64,000 nucleotides of DNA from Firmicutes bacterium AM55-24TS (GTDB lineage Bacteria > Bacillota > Clostridia > UBA1381), in assembly GCA_003460745.1 (NCBI GenBank), contig QTVU01000014.1:1-64000 (forward strand). The letters run 5' to 3'. Positions 8,557 to 17,147 of this stretch are shown here, piece by piece. The notes beneath the pieces are model-generated. The model did not search any database. It was not told where the DNA came from and saw only the letters and a program-made list of their open reading frames with translations. Positions within the stretch are counted from its first letter, which is position 1. Every line of letters starts with the position of its first letter. The position numbers were made by a program, and so were the translations under genes.

Positions 8557-10026
8557 TTATTTTCTGTGTTTTTTTATATGAATAATCTCAATAAAATATT
8601 TATACTGTCTGAACAAAATCAATCCGATTACATACACACCGCCCATAATTGCCAATTTAATAACGGCATTTATTGTTATACCGACGATATTTGTTGCGTC
8701 AATAGTAGCGTAACGCGTCAAAAAACCCGCAATGCAAACCATAACCGCAATACACACGTCCGGAATAAAACTTTTCAGAAATTTCAAAAAGCTAAATCCA
8801 AACGTCATTTTTATAAGCATAAAATATGAAATCATAAAATTAATATTATATGAAATCATTGCATTTCTTGCGACTGTGCTAATATCGCCGAACACTATTC
8901 CGAGTACAATACCTATCAGAGTAGTCGATGACGACAAAACGCCCGTTATAAAAAGATTTTTCGTGTTGCCAAGGCTTTGGAATATCGCACCAGAGCTTGA
9001 ATTTACCACCTGTGCCCAAACCGAAAGACTAAGCATTGCAAGACAAGGAATTGCCGCCGCCCAATGCTCACCGAACATCATACAGATAATCTCATATGAC
9101 GCAAAATACATATACGCACCGACAAACAATCCGAGCAATGAAAGTATTTTGACAATCTTCATATAATTCTCATATATATACGCCTTATCGTCCTGATACT
9201 CCGACAAAATCGGGTGTATAACAGGTGTTATGACGTGCGTCAAATTTTGTTCGGGATAAAGTGCAAGTTTATATGCCTTATCGTAATATCCAAGCTGTGT
9301 ATCGCCCATAAACTTCGCTACAAGCAAATTATCGGCATTTCTTGCAAAATAATTAAACACGTTAAATGCAAACTGATATGACGAAAACGAAAAAATCTTC
9401 TTCACACTGCCGAAATTACATTTAATTCTAAGTTTTATCCTTGTACTGCTGTAATTCCATATAAAATTGACCATAACCTGTATAATAGACTGTGTGGCAA
9501 GTGCGTAATATTTCAGTCCGAGTTTTGCCAATACAATCGCTATACCGCTGCTTACAACAGTTGTGGTAATCATACGAAGTCCGATACGCACGAACTTTTT
9601 TTCTTTCATTAAAAGTGCGTTCGGCACCATATTCATTGTCGAAAAAAACAAAGACACCGAAAGCAAGCACCCTATCGGTATGTACACGCTGTTGCCGTAA
9701 AATTTAGACAACGGCACAGAAAAAATCGCAAAAATTATTGAAAGCCCTACCGCAACATATAAATTAAAAGTGAATATATTCGACACATCATAGTCGCTAA
9801 GCTCCTTATTCTGAATAACGGCAGTGCCTATCCCCATATTCGCAAGCACCGAAAAAAACGTGGTAAAAACGGTCATTACACCGATTACCCCGTAATCCTC
9901 CGGTAAAAGTATTCGCGCCAAAACAGCACTGAAACCAAGCTGCAATATAACACAGCTGTAATTTGCGGCAGCATTGATAAACGCCGCCTTTTTGATTGAT
10001 ATATTTTTAACATCATTTTTTATCAT
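8557..10026 (-). CDS. Polysaccharide/lipid-linked oligosaccharide flippase (MOP superfamily, Wzx-like)
   Basis: A 489-residue integral membrane protein with about 14 hydrophobic segments. The N-terminal pattern (KAAFINAAANYS, ARILLPEDYGVIGV, TAVIQNKELSDYDVS) is characteristic of the Wzx/TuaB-like polysaccharide exporters, which flip undecaprenyl-linked glycans to the outer face of the membrane. No glycosyltransferase genes are adjacent, so its substrate is unknown. It is monocistronic between its own promoter and terminator. Confidence 0.88.
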   Translation of the reverse strand: MIKNDVKNISIKKAAFINAAANYSCVILQLGFSAVLARILLPEDYGVIGVMTVFTTFFSVLANMGIGTAVIQNKELSDYDVSNIFTFNLYVAVGLSIIFAIFSVPLSKFYGNSVYIPIGCLLSVSLFFSTMNMVPNALLMKEKKFVRIGLRMITTTVVSSGIAIVLAKLGLKYYALATQSIIQVMVNFIWNYSSTRIKLRIKCNFGSVKKIFSFSSYQFAFNVFNYFARNADNLLVAKFMGDTQLGYYDKAYKLALYPEQNLTHVITPVIHPILSEYQDDKAYIYENYMKIVKILSLLGLFVGAYMYFASYEIICMMFGEHWAAAIPCLAMLSLSVWAQVVNSSSGAIFQSLGNTKNLFITGVLSSSTTLIGIVLGIVFGDISTVARNAMISYNINFMISYFMLIKMTFGFSFLKFLKSFIPDVCIAVMVCIAGFLTRYATIDATNIVGITINAVIKLAIMGGVYVIGLILFRQYKYFIEIIHIKKHRK

Positions 10027-10049
10027 CCATGTTTCAACTCCCTGTATAT

Positions 10050-10078
10050 AATATATACACTAAAATTCAACTTGTCAA
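10050..10078 (-). promoter_or_regulatory. Promoter of the flippase gene
   Basis: On the minus strand: TTGACA (10073-10078), 17-base spacer, TATATT (10050-10055). Confidence 0.7.
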
Positions 10079-10091
10079 ACATATTTTTTCT

Positions 10092-10137
10092 GACAAAAAA
10101 AGACAGATGAAACGGTTTGAATTTCATCTGTCTTTTT
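10092..10137 (-). terminator. Terminator of the glucosaminidase gene
   Basis: A 16-bp perfect stem (10097-10112 with 10122-10137) around a 9-base loop, followed on the minus strand by more Ts. Confidence 0.85.
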
Positions 10138-10138
10138 A

Positions 10139-12088
10139 TCAGTCCATAGTTACAGTAGGCGGAATTTGTCCGCTGTAAACAGGTACGTCAAACGATAATG
10201 TTGCGTCTGTGAATGACGAGAATATCTTTTCAATGCTTACCGCCTGCTTAACCGCCCAGCCAATATCCGTTGCATATTGGTGAGTACCCGGATTTTCAGG
10301 GTTCCAAAGCATTTTATAAAGTGTGTTCTGTCTGCCATCCGAACTGTTCACATAGTTTTCGCTTATCCACTTTGCACCGCCCTTAATAGCCGCCTCTACA
10401 CTCGTCCAGCCTTGATTGTATGCTCTCTGTGAACCGTTTCCGACAGGGTTTGCGTCATATGCACCGATACCGAACAAGTTATAAACGGTTGTGCCGTTGA
10501 CCTCAACACCTGTTGCAAGCTGTGAAGTACCGTTTCCGGACTCAAGGCAAGCATGTGCAACAAGGTAAACTTCGCTGACGTTATATTCTTTAGCCGCCTC
10601 GATGAATGCCGCTCCCATTCCTTTCATTACGCCCTTATCGTCAAGATAATTATTAAGCGTTTCTTCGCTGACATTATTCGGTTTTGAAAGGTCAAGGAAC
10701 TGATATTTATATGCGTCCGTATAGAAACTGTTCGGATTCATATATTCCGCTGTTTCGGACTCTGTCGCATATGACATTCCGCCGTTTCTCCAAATTTTCG
10801 GCGGTGGGTTCAAGCCCATCTGTATTCTTATAATCTGTGGGAATGATATGTCATATGACGTGTATATTACAGTTCCCTCCGTATCCAAATCAGAAACTTC
10901 ATCATTCAAATTGAATGGGTCTTTTGTGTCCGATTCGGTTACATTTACGGTAAATGTCTGTTTCTTTCCGTTAGTCGTTTCAACCGTTATATTCGCCGTA
11001 CCAACGCTGACGCCGCGTATTCTGCCCGTTTGACTTACTGTCGCTGTCTTTGTATCGTCACTCGACCATTTAAGCGTTTTGTTTCGTGCGTTTGACGGGG
11101 AAACGGTTACTATCGCGTTAACACTGTCGCCGACTTTTATCGTCATTGCGTCAGTATTTTTTACGGATAAAGTCTGTACGTCAACGTATGAATTTACGAC
11201 ATTTACAAAGCACTTCGCCTCAAAGCCTCCGTCCTCCGTTGTTGCCGTTATCTCCGTCATACCGACGCCGACAGGCTTTACTCTGCCGTTTTCGTCCACA
11301 CGTGCAATCTTTGTATTTTTAGATTTCCACGTTATGTTTTGGTTCGTTGCGTTTTTCGGGAATATTTCTGTCTGTAAAAGTCTGCCCTCACCGCCTGTAT
11401 AAAGCGTTATTGTGCTTGTCGGCATAAATATACCCGTTACAGGTTGTCTTACCGACAAAGTAGCGGTTGCACTCTTTTTTTGACTGTACAACATTGCCGT
11501 CAATGTCGCTTTACCGGGATTTTGTGCCGTTATATTACCGCCGCTGTCAATCTTTGCGATATTGTCATCAGACGATTTCCAAGTAATTTTTTTATCGGGT
11601 AAATTTATCGGATAAACCTTTGCTTTTATTTTTGCCTCTGCCGTACCGCCGTTTAGGTCAACAGCACCGTCGTCCCAGCTTAATTTTATCGCAACATTGG
11701 TTTTGTCGCTGTGGTCGAACGTGTAATAATTCTGCAAAACCATCGCATATCCGACAGAATCGTCACCCTCTTGAAGATAGTCGGAATTTACGGAATTTTT
11801 TATCATAACGCCCAAAAGCACACCGAGTACCGCCACTCCGACAGCAACTGAAATCAATGCCTTCAGCCTGTGTGCCTTTGCATACTCCCAAATTGTCTTT
11901 CTGAATTTCGGAAATTTAACGTATGCAAAATTTGAAAACTTTTTGCTCTTGCACAAAAATTTCCAAAACTTCTTAAACACTCCGCCTACCGCATCCCAGA
12001 CTGTTTTAACACCTTTAAGTATCTTGCTGAGCCACGAAAACGGACTTTTATTATTCGGTTGTATATTTCTTGTTACTTTAGTTTCCAT
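10139..12088 (-). CDS. Membrane-anchored Ig-like (Big_2) protein with C-terminal glucosaminidase domain
   Basis: A 649-residue protein. A basic N-terminal segment of about 85 residues precedes one membrane helix (about 88-110), so it is a type II membrane protein. Three Big_2 immunoglobulin-like modules follow (about 130-385, each with the KWSSDD/IAKID-type core). The C-terminal 150 residues match LytD/AtlA-type beta-N-acetylglucosaminidase, with HACLESGNGTSQLATG carrying the likely catalytic Glu near 515 and the YNLFGIGAYD motif. It would cut N-acetylglucosaminyl bonds in peptidoglycan at the cell surface. Its promoter overlaps the terminator of the MurT-GatD operon just upstream, another peptidoglycan-modifying unit. 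Confidence 0.88.
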   Translation of the reverse strand: METKVTRNIQPNNKSPFSWLSKILKGVKTVWDAVGGVFKKFWKFLCKSKKFSNFAYVKFPKFRKTIWEYAKAHRLKALISVAVGVAVLGVLLGVMIKNSVNSDYLQEGDDSVGYAMVLQNYYTFDHSDKTNVAIKLSWDDGAVDLNGGTAEAKIKAKVYPINLPDKKITWKSSDDNIAKIDSGGNITAQNPGKATLTAMLYSQKKSATATLSVRQPVTGIFMPTSTITLYTGGEGRLLQTEIFPKNATNQNITWKSKNTKIARVDENGRVKPVGVGMTEITATTEDGGFEAKCFVNVVNSYVDVQTLSVKNTDAMTIKVGDSVNAIVTVSPSNARNKTLKWSSDDTKTATVSQTGRIRGVSVGTANITVETTNGKKQTFTVNVTESDTKDPFNLNDEVSDLDTEGTVIYTSYDISFPQIIRIQMGLNPPPKIWRNGGMSYATESETAEYMNPNSFYTDAYKYQFLDLSKPNNVSEETLNNYLDDKGVMKGMGAAFIEAAKEYNVSEVYLVAHACLESGNGTSQLATGVEVNGTTVYNLFGIGAYDANPVGNGSQRAYNQGWTSVEAAIKGGAKWISENYVNSSDGRQNTLYKMLWNPENPGTHQYATDIGWAVKQAVSIEKIFSSFTDATLSFDVPVYSGQIPPTVTMD

Positions 12089-12110
12089 ACCGAATTCAAT
12101 CCTTAATAAA

Positions 12111-12138
12111 AAATGGTATTATTTCTACAATACCATTT
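12111..12138 (-). terminator. Terminator of the murT-gatD operon, overlapped by the next promoter
   Basis: On the minus strand AAATGGTATT pairs with AATACCATTT (12129-12138 with 12111-12120), followed by a T run. It lies after gatD and only 22 bases before the glucosaminidase start. Confidence 0.7.
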
Positions 12139-12139
12139 A

Positions 12140-12168
12140 ATTTTATGACTGCACAGTAAAAAAGTCAA
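12140..12168 (-). promoter_or_regulatory. Promoter of the glucosaminidase gene
   Basis: On the minus strand: TTGACT (12163-12168), 17-base spacer, TAAAAT (12140-12145). The expected transcript start (about 12133) lies inside the first arm of the terminator hairpin, so transcripts from here would lack a full stem and escape termination. Confidence 0.55.
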
Positions 12169-12196
12169 TACATATGCACCATTGTTAAAAAAATAT

Positions 12197-12919
12197 TTAC
12201 TTTTTAAACCTATTTACAATATATTGGTTTGCCATATCTTCAAGAGTGTCCTCCAAACCGCCAAGACCTTTGAAGTCGGGATTTTTTCTCTTTATTGCGT
12301 TTGTCAGAATGTAATCGCAAAGTGCAGGGTTTTTAGGCAAAAGCGGTCCGTGCAAATATGTTGCGACAACGTTTTTATACACAACACCCTCAACACCGGA
12401 TTTTTCATCGTTTCCGTAACCGTAAACAACTCTGCCGAGCGGTGTGTGATTACCGATGTAAGTTCTTCCGCCGTGATTTTCAAAACCGACAATTTTTTGA
12501 TTTAGAAAGTCATTTTCAAGTACGATATTTCCGATAAGACGTTTTTTGCCTTGTTCGGTGTAAATATTAAGTATATCAAGCCCTTCAATTGTTTCGTTTT
12601 CAAGCTTGTAATACTTACCCAAAAGCTGATAACCGCCGCACACTGCGACAAGTACACCGTTATCTTCAACATAATTTCTTATTTCGTTCTTGTGTTCCAA
12701 AAGTCTGTGGCAAACAATTTTCTGTTCTCTGTCCGAGCCGCCGCCTATGAACACAATATCAACGTCCGACAAATCAAATCCGCTGTCCTCACAGGTGTAT
12801 GTCACAACCTCCGCGTCAATACCGCGCCACATAAGTCGTTTTCGCATACATTCGATATTTCCTCTGTCACCGTACAAATTCAAAAGGTCGGGATAAAGAT
12901 GAAGTATTTTGATTTTCAT
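12197..12919 (-). CDS. gatD: Lipid II isoglutaminyl synthase, glutamine amidotransferase subunit
   Basis: A 240-residue class I glutamine amidotransferase-like subunit. It hydrolyses glutamine and passes ammonia to MurT, which amidates the alpha-carboxyl of D-Glu in the lipid II stem peptide. The nucleophile is Cys94 in AVCGGYQLLG, and the histidine near 189-190 lies in TYLHGPLLPKNP; both positions agree with Staphylococcus aureus GatD. The N terminus (LYPDLLNLYGDRGNI) is family-typical. Its start overlaps the murT stop by one base, which implies translational coupling and matched subunit amounts. Confidence 0.96.
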   Translation of the reverse strand: MKIKILHLYPDLLNLYGDRGNIECMRKRLMWRGIDAEVVTYTCEDSGFDLSDVDIVFIGGGSDREQKIVCHRLLEHKNEIRNYVEDNGVLVAVCGGYQLLGKYYKLENETIEGLDILNIYTEQGKKRLIGNIVLENDFLNQKIVGFENHGGRTYIGNHTPLGRVVYGYGNDEKSGVEGVVYKNVVATYLHGPLLPKNPALCDYILTNAIKRKNPDFKGLGGLEDTLEDMANQYIVNRFKK

Positions 12920-14244
12920 TATGCCTCACCTCCGAGTTTTTTAAGTACCGCCTCTGTCGAATAAAGTGCGGTATAATTCACAAGTACATAGACAACTTCG
13001 CTGTCAGTTTCAAGACATTTTGTAATTGCGTCTGCCATATCCTGCGTCATACGGTCAACCTTTATATCCGAATACTTAAATCTAAGACTTATATCGTAAA
13101 CTCTGATACCTGTCGTTGTAAGCGTGTTCAGGTTTTCGTCCGCAATTTTATCAAAATCCACGTCCCACAGCCACGACACATCACGACCGTCATTAGCCTT
13201 GTCATTGATTGCGATTATAACGTCTTTCTTACGCTTGTCCGTATTTACCGTTGCAATGGCTTGGTTAAATCCTGCGGGATTTTTTGAAAGGCTTAGTATA
13301 ACAGGCTTGTTGAATTTGTATTCCTGCATTCTGCCGATTTGCGGTTTGTAGCCCGTCAAAAGTTTTGCGAAATCGTCCGTTTTTTCTCCCAAAACATTTA
13401 GTGCACCGTATACGGCAATAAGGTTATATATATTGTAAAAACCTTTGTAATTTATCACCATAGGCTGATTGTTTATCGTAAACTTCATCGGTGTGTCGAG
13501 CGATACATTCTTGACTTCAAAATCAATCTCAGGTCGCTTGAAACCGCACGACGGGCAATAAAAATCGCCGAGCTGACTGTAATGATAGTAATTGTACTTC
13601 TGTTCCTCACCGCATACAGGACAGAAACGTCCTTCCTTTGTATCGTCAAGCTGAGGAAGTACCTTTTCGGATATTCCGTAATAATATGCCTTGACGTTTT
13701 CCTCTCTGCCGAACTGAACGCACAGCGGATCGTCACCGTTTAAAACAAGTTTTAAATTCGGCACTTTTTTTATTGCACGCTTGATAATATCCGAAGTAAT
13801 GTCAATTTCGCCGTATCTGTCAAGCTGGTCACGGAATAGATTCGTTATAACCATAACATCGGGCTTTACATAGTCAAACACTATCGGCGTGTACGCCTCG
13901 TCAATTTCAAGACACGCATAGTCCGCTTTTAATTTGCCGAATATACTCATTTCCTGTAAAACGGTGGTTGCAATACCGCTAAGCATATTCGCACCGAGCT
14001 TATTGCAAATAACCTTATATCCCTTTGCCTCAAGTGCCGATGCCATAAGATTGTTTGTCGTTGTTTTTCCGTTTGTGCCGCAAGTTACGATTATCCCCTT
14101 TGACACGCATTTTTCCAAACCTTTTACAAGGTCGGGACATATTTTAAGTGCATACGCACCCGGCGAAGAAGATGATTTTTTACCTACTGTTTTTCCGACT
14201 ATGGTAAGAATTTTTCCGAGCCATATCGCAAGAAGTTTTCTCAT
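12919..14244 (-). CDS. murT: Lipid II isoglutaminyl synthase, Mur ligase subunit
   Basis: A 441-residue Mur-ligase-like ATPase that activates the D-glutamate carboxyl of lipid II for amidation with ammonia from GatD. The P-loop GTNGKTTT lies near residue 55. The MurT-specific four-cysteine zinc ribbon is complete (CPVCGEEQ...CPSCGFKR, about 200-230). The conserved aspartate in NDGRDVSW (near 353) fits the proposed catalytic Asp. ATG at 14244 is chosen because AAAGGA lies just upstream; a codon six residues earlier would put that site inside the gene. It forms a two-gene operon with gatD. Confidence 0.96.
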   Translation of the reverse strand: MRKLLAIWLGKILTIVGKTVGKKSSSSPGAYALKICPDLVKGLEKCVSKGIIVTCGTNGKTTTNNLMASALEAKGYKVICNKLGANMLSGIATTVLQEMSIFGKLKADYACLEIDEAYTPIVFDYVKPDVMVITNLFRDQLDRYGEIDITSDIIKRAIKKVPNLKLVLNGDDPLCVQFGREENVKAYYYGISEKVLPQLDDTKEGRFCPVCGEEQKYNYYHYSQLGDFYCPSCGFKRPEIDFEVKNVSLDTPMKFTINNQPMVINYKGFYNIYNLIAVYGALNVLGEKTDDFAKLLTGYKPQIGRMQEYKFNKPVILSLSKNPAGFNQAIATVNTDKRKKDVIIAINDKANDGRDVSWLWDVDFDKIADENLNTLTTTGIRVYDISLRFKYSDIKVDRMTQDMADAITKCLETDSEVVYVLVNYTALYSTEAVLKKLGGEA

Positions 14245-14277
14245 TACAGTTATTCCTTTCAACTAATATAATATATG

Positions 14278-14306
14278 ATTATACTACACTTTCTTCCCTT
14301 TTGCAA
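14278..14306 (-). promoter_or_regulatory. Promoter of the murT-gatD operon
   Basis: On the minus strand: TTGCAA (14301-14306), 17-base spacer, TATAAT (14278-14283). Confidence 0.7.
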
Positions 14307-14415
14307 CTTTCTCTTTAAAGTAATGAGGTTTTTATGTTCTTACTTTACTTTTTTTCGTGAATGTGTTATTATTGACACGAAATAAACATTAACATATCGA
14401 AAGAATGACGTAATT

Positions 14416-15003
14416 ATGACAGACTTTATAACGCAGATTGATTTTAATATTTTAAACGCAATTCAAAGCATACGCACTCCGTTTCTTGATACAATTATGC
14501 CACTTATAACGTTTTTAGGCAGTGGCGGCATTGTATGGGCTGTAACTGCACTTATAATGCTTTGTTTCAAAAAATCACGAAAAACAGGTATTATAATAAT
14601 AGTTTCACTGCTTTTGGGATTATTCCTTTCTACAATGGGGCTTAAAAATGTAATTGCACGTGAACGTCCATATAACACCGAAGAAGCGTTGCTTACAGTT
14701 GAAAATCTGCTGATAAGCGCGCCGTCGGGAAGATTTTCGTTTCCGTCCGGTCACGCAATATCTTCATTTTCCGCCGCAACGGTTATTTTGCTGTACAGCA
14801 AAAAATTAGGTATACCGGCAATTATTCTTGCGGCTTTGATATGCTTTACAAGGCTGTATCTGTATGTACATTTTCCGTCCGACGTTATTTGCGGTGCGTT
14901 GTTCGGAATATTGCTCGCGTTCTTGTCAAACTTCTTAGTCAATAAAATATGGGAGAAAATCAATGAAAGAAAATTATCAAATAATTCTAAACAAAACGAT
15001 TGA
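14416..15003 (+). CDS. PAP2-family membrane phosphatase
   Basis: A 195-residue protein with about six membrane segments and the three PAP2 signature blocks: KNVIARERP, PSGHAISSF and RLYLYVHFPSDV. It belongs to the lipid phosphatase family that includes undecaprenyl pyrophosphate and phosphatidylglycerol-phosphate phosphatases; a role in recycling undecaprenyl pyrophosphate is plausible but not shown. Its 3' end overlaps the queH gene by 41 bases, so the two are co-transcribed. Confidence 0.9.
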   Translation: MTDFITQIDFNILNAIQSIRTPFLDTIMPLITFLGSGGIVWAVTALIMLCFKKSRKTGIIIIVSLLLGLFLSTMGLKNVIARERPYNTEEALLTVENLLISAPSGRFSFPSGHAISSFSAATVILLYSKKLGIPAIILAALICFTRLYLYVHFPSDVICGALFGILLAFLSNFLVNKIWEKINERKLSNNSKQND

Positions 15004-15625
15004 CGAAATTCAAAAAAACAATACCGTTCCGTCACTTCTTCTGCACAGCTGTTGTGCGCCTTGTTCAAGCTATGTACTTGAATATTTGTCGGAATATTTT
15101 GATATAACTATCTTTTACTACAATCCGAATATTTCACCCGAGGAAGAATTTTATAAGCGTGTCAGCGAGCAAAAGCGTCTTATAAATGAAATGCCTTTAA
15201 ATAGAAAAGTAAAGTTTATCGAGGGCAAATATGACTGTGAAAAATTTTATTCGATTGCAAAAGGGCTTGAAAATCTCAAAGAAGGTGGCGAGCGTTGCTT
15301 TAAATGTTACCGACTTCGTCTTGAAGAAACAGCAAAAACCGCCCAAAAGGACGGTTTTGATTACTTCACTACCACGCTTTCGATAAGTCCGCATAAAAAT
15401 GCTCAAGTGCTTAACCAAATCGGTCTTGAACTTGAAGAAAGCTACAGTGTTAAATATCTATGCTCCGATTTCAAAAAGAAAAACGGTTATAAGCGTTCTT
15501 GTGAACTTTCGGAAATATACGGTCTTTATCGTCAGAATTACTGCGGTTGTATTTATTCAAAGCTTGAGGCTGACGAACGTGAAAGAGCTAAAAATAATAA
15601 CGAACAGCCGCTATCTGTGCAATAA
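14963..15625 (+). CDS. queH: Epoxyqueuosine reductase QueH
   Basis: A 220-residue protein of the QueH (DUF208) type, which reduces epoxyqueuosine to queuosine in the wobble base of tRNAs for Tyr, His, Asn and Asp. The diagnostic vicinal cysteines are in LLLHSCCAPCSS (near 30) and a second pair in GERCFKCYRLRL; these bind the iron-sulfur cluster and metal. A GGGAG ribosome site lies inside the upstream PAP2 gene. The 3' end overlaps the convergent ydcF-like gene by 38 bases. Confidence 0.95.
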   Translation: MKENYQIILNKTIDEIQKNNTVPSLLLHSCCAPCSSYVLEYLSEYFDITIFYYNPNISPEEEFYKRVSEQKRLINEMPLNRKVKFIEGKYDCEKFYSIAKGLENLKEGGERCFKCYRLRLEETAKTAQKDGFDYFTTTLSISPHKNAQVLNQIGLELEESYSVKYLCSDFKKKNGYKRSCELSEIYGLYRQNYCGCIYSKLEADERERAKNNNEQPLSVQ

Positions 15626-16304
15626 ATTCACGCACGCAAGATACAGGCAAAAGCGTTATCGGTGTAGACGCACCTATATGTGTTGCGTCTATGCCGTTTA
15701 TTTTTGCCATCAATTCCGAACGCAAAACGTGAAATTCGTTTGTTACAAATACGGCTTGTCCCTCGTCCATTATCAACTTTGAATATTCAAAATTTTCATA
15801 TGTGCTTGTGGAGTTGTCCTCTTTTATAATTCTGTCTTCTCTTATTCCGTGATTTAAAAGGTAGTTTTCCATTGCCTGTGCCTCTGAAATTGTTTCGCCT
15901 TTGCCTTGTCCACCGCTGACTATTGCTATTGCATTTCCGTTTTTGTTCATATATTCAGCCGCTTTTTCAAGTCGTCTTTCAAGTGCCAAAGACGGTGTAT
16001 CGCCTTTCAGTCCCGCACCAAGCACGATTATATAATCTTCTCTGTATGTCGCATTGTCACTTTTTCCGACAACGCATATAATTCCCGAATAAATCACAAG
16101 TACAATCATTCCGAACGTAAACAAACCTTTTATAAATTTCAAAAAGCCTTTTGTTTTGAACGCGTCGTAAAACGTACTCCATAATATAAACATAATACCT
16201 ATTGCAACGGTAAATGCCTCACCCACGCCCATTGATGTGGTTGATGCAAAGTAAAGTCCGTCCGCCGAAAAAAGCAATCCCAATATAAATAATATTACTC
16301 GCAT
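15588..16304 (-). CDS. YdcF-family (DUF218) membrane protein
   Basis: A 238-residue protein with three or four N-terminal membrane segments followed by a DUF218 domain (IIVLGAGL, IVSGGQGKGE, EDRIIKEDNSTSTYEN, VTNEFHVLRS). Relatives such as SanA and ElyC affect envelope integrity; the biochemical role is unresolved. ATG at 16304 is preferred because AAGGAGA lies 7 bases before it. The ribosome site overlaps the stop of the small upstream gene, so the two are an operon. Confidence 0.85.
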   Translation of the reverse strand: MRVILFILGLLFSADGLYFASTTSMGVGEAFTVAIGIMFILWSTFYDAFKTKGFLKFIKGLFTFGMIVLVIYSGIICVVGKSDNATYREDYIIVLGAGLKGDTPSLALERRLEKAAEYMNKNGNAIAIVSGGQGKGETISEAQAMENYLLNHGIREDRIIKEDNSTSTYENFEYSKLIMDEGQAVFVTNEFHVLRSELMAKINGIDATHIGASTPITLLPVSCVREFIAQIAAVRYYF

Positions 16305-16315
16305 ATACTGTCTCC

Positions 16316-16486
16316 TTATATCATTGAATATTCCATACATTCGTAATGTAACTTCGTGCCGATGTCTACACCCAACGGCAACAGTGCCATTGCTATGAAT
16401 AATTCTTCCTCACTTTCAATATCCGTACGCTTTAGGTACGCATATTCCCCCTCAATTCTTGATACAATATAATCCTTCGGTTCCAT
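16316..16486 (-). CDS. Small protein, 56 residues, DUF3006-like
   Basis: An open frame with a strong GGAGGT site 7 bases before its ATG. It begins MEPKDYIVSRIEGEYAYL and contains MALLPLGVDIGTKLHYE, which resembles the short DUF3006 proteins (start, IVDRIEG, later LLPEGVKEGD). The function of that family is unknown. Its stop codon overlaps the ribosome site of the YdcF-like gene, which argues that it is translated and coupled to it. Confidence 0.75.
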   Translation of the reverse strand: MEPKDYIVSRIEGEYAYLKRTDIESEEELFIAMALLPLGVDIGTKLHYECMEYSMI

Positions 16487-16575
16487 ATTCGACCTCCATA
16501 TTTGCTTTTATACTCATATAATACATTAACTATTATATCATTGTCAATAATTTTTTATTTTTTTGAAAAAAAGTG

Positions 16576-16604
16576 TTGACAAAAGCATTTTTATGTGCTA
16601 TTAT
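16576..16604 (+). promoter_or_regulatory. Promoter of tRNA-Lys
   Basis: TTGACA (16576-16581), 17-base spacer, TATTAT (16599-16604), 31 bases before the tRNA. Confidence 0.8.
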
Positions 16605-16635
16605 ATTATCTGTCGTCAGACGTAAAACATAATAT

Positions 16636-16711
16636 GCGTGATTAGCTCAGTTGGTAGAGCACCTGACTCTTAATCAGGGTGTCCAGGGTTCGAACCCCTG
16701 ATCGCGTACCA
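16636..16711 (+). tRNA. tRNA-Lys (anticodon CTT)
   Basis: A 76-base cloverleaf with encoded CCA. The anticodon loop is CTCTTAA within a CCTGA/TCAGG stem; T loop GGTTCGAACCC. It is an independent unit with promoter and terminator. Confidence 0.95.
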
Positions 16712-16720
16712 CAAGTTGCA

Positions 16721-16750
16721 ATATCCGAACTTTTGTTCGGATATTTTTTT
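16721..16750 (+). terminator. Terminator of tRNA-Lys
   Basis: A 10-bp stem ATATCCGAAC (16721-16730 with 16735-16744), loop TTTT, then a T run. Confidence 0.9.
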
Positions 16751-16939
16751 GTTATGGGCTTTTTCCCATTTCATAAGCATTTTGCATTGTCCTGCTTTGC
16801 TTTATACATCTATCGTTAATTGCCACAACACATCAATTCTTCACACAAATAACTTTTTCATAACAAATCACCCTTTTTATTCTATCGTAGCTGTCCTAAT
16901 CTCTGTTTAGTAAACCACTTAAACGTTGATTTTTTACAA

Positions 16940-16960
16940 AAAGCACGTCCGAAACGTGCT
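16940..16960 (-). terminator. Weak minus-strand terminator upstream of the candidate antitoxin RNA
   Basis: AAGCACGT and its complement (16953-16960 and 16940-16947) form an 8-bp stem followed by four Ts on the minus strand. It overlaps the -35 box of the plus-strand promoter at 16959. The stretch from 16751 to 16939 holds no gene I can support. Confidence 0.4.
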
Positions 16961-16987
16961 TGACATAATTTTTATACTATGTTATAC
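16959..16987 (+). promoter_or_regulatory. Strong promoter of the candidate antitoxin RNA
   Basis: Consensus TTGACA (16959-16964), 17-base spacer, TATACT (16982-16987). No open reading frame with a ribosome site follows it before the terminator at 17060-17094. Confidence 0.7.
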
Positions 16988-16993
16988 TTTAGA

Positions 16994-17094
16994 TACAAGA
17001 TAAGGGCAACAGCAGTTGTCTTTGCAGAATGTAAACGTTTTGTAGAAAAATTCTACCTTAACCGTCTATTTCGCAGATAGACGGTTATTTTTTT
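16994..17094 (+). ncRNA. Candidate antisense antitoxin RNA, about 100 nt
   Basis: A strong promoter and a strong terminator bracket about 100 bases without a coding frame. The transcript would contain a GTAGAA/TTCTAC hairpin (17042-17056) and the block CTTTGC-n7-AAACGTT (17019-17038). The same block occurs directly repeated as CTTTGC-n1-AAACGTT at 17192-17205, inside the leader of the convergent toxin mRNA, so the two RNAs can base-pair there as well as across the shared terminator. This layout is that of par/Fst-type type I antitoxins. The start point is inferred from the promoter. Confidence 0.5.
17060..17094. terminator. Shared bidirectional terminator of the toxin-antitoxin locus
   Basis: A perfect 9-bp stem AACCGTCTA (17060-17068) with TAGACGGTT (17078-17086), followed by ATTTTTTT on the plus strand and by an AT-rich tail with five Ts on the minus strand. 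The toxin stop codon lies inside it. Confidence 0.8.
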
Positions 17095-17147
17095 ATCTCT
17101 ATAACAAGCAAAAATACAATTATAATTATAAGAGTAAATTCACTCAT
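17085..17147 (-). CDS. Candidate type I toxin: 20-residue membrane peptide
   Basis: A 20-codon frame starts with ATG at 17147, 7 bases after AAAGGAGC. The peptide, MSEFTLIIIIV then FLLVIEIKK, is one hydrophobic helix with an acidic start and a KK end, like Fst/TxpA/BsrG-type toxins that act on the membrane. It is preceded by a leader of about 93 bases with a 5' GGGTTT/AAACCC hairpin and a consensus promoter, and faces a convergent small RNA. I do not recognise a named family for this exact peptide. Toxicity is inferred from architecture. Confidence 0.55.
   Translation of the reverse strand: MSEFTLIIIIVFLLVIEIKK

Noticed and set aside
16716..16910. 64-codon plus-strand frame after tRNA-Lys
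   Set aside because: It starts in the tRNA terminator, lacks a ribosome site and has no protein-like pattern.
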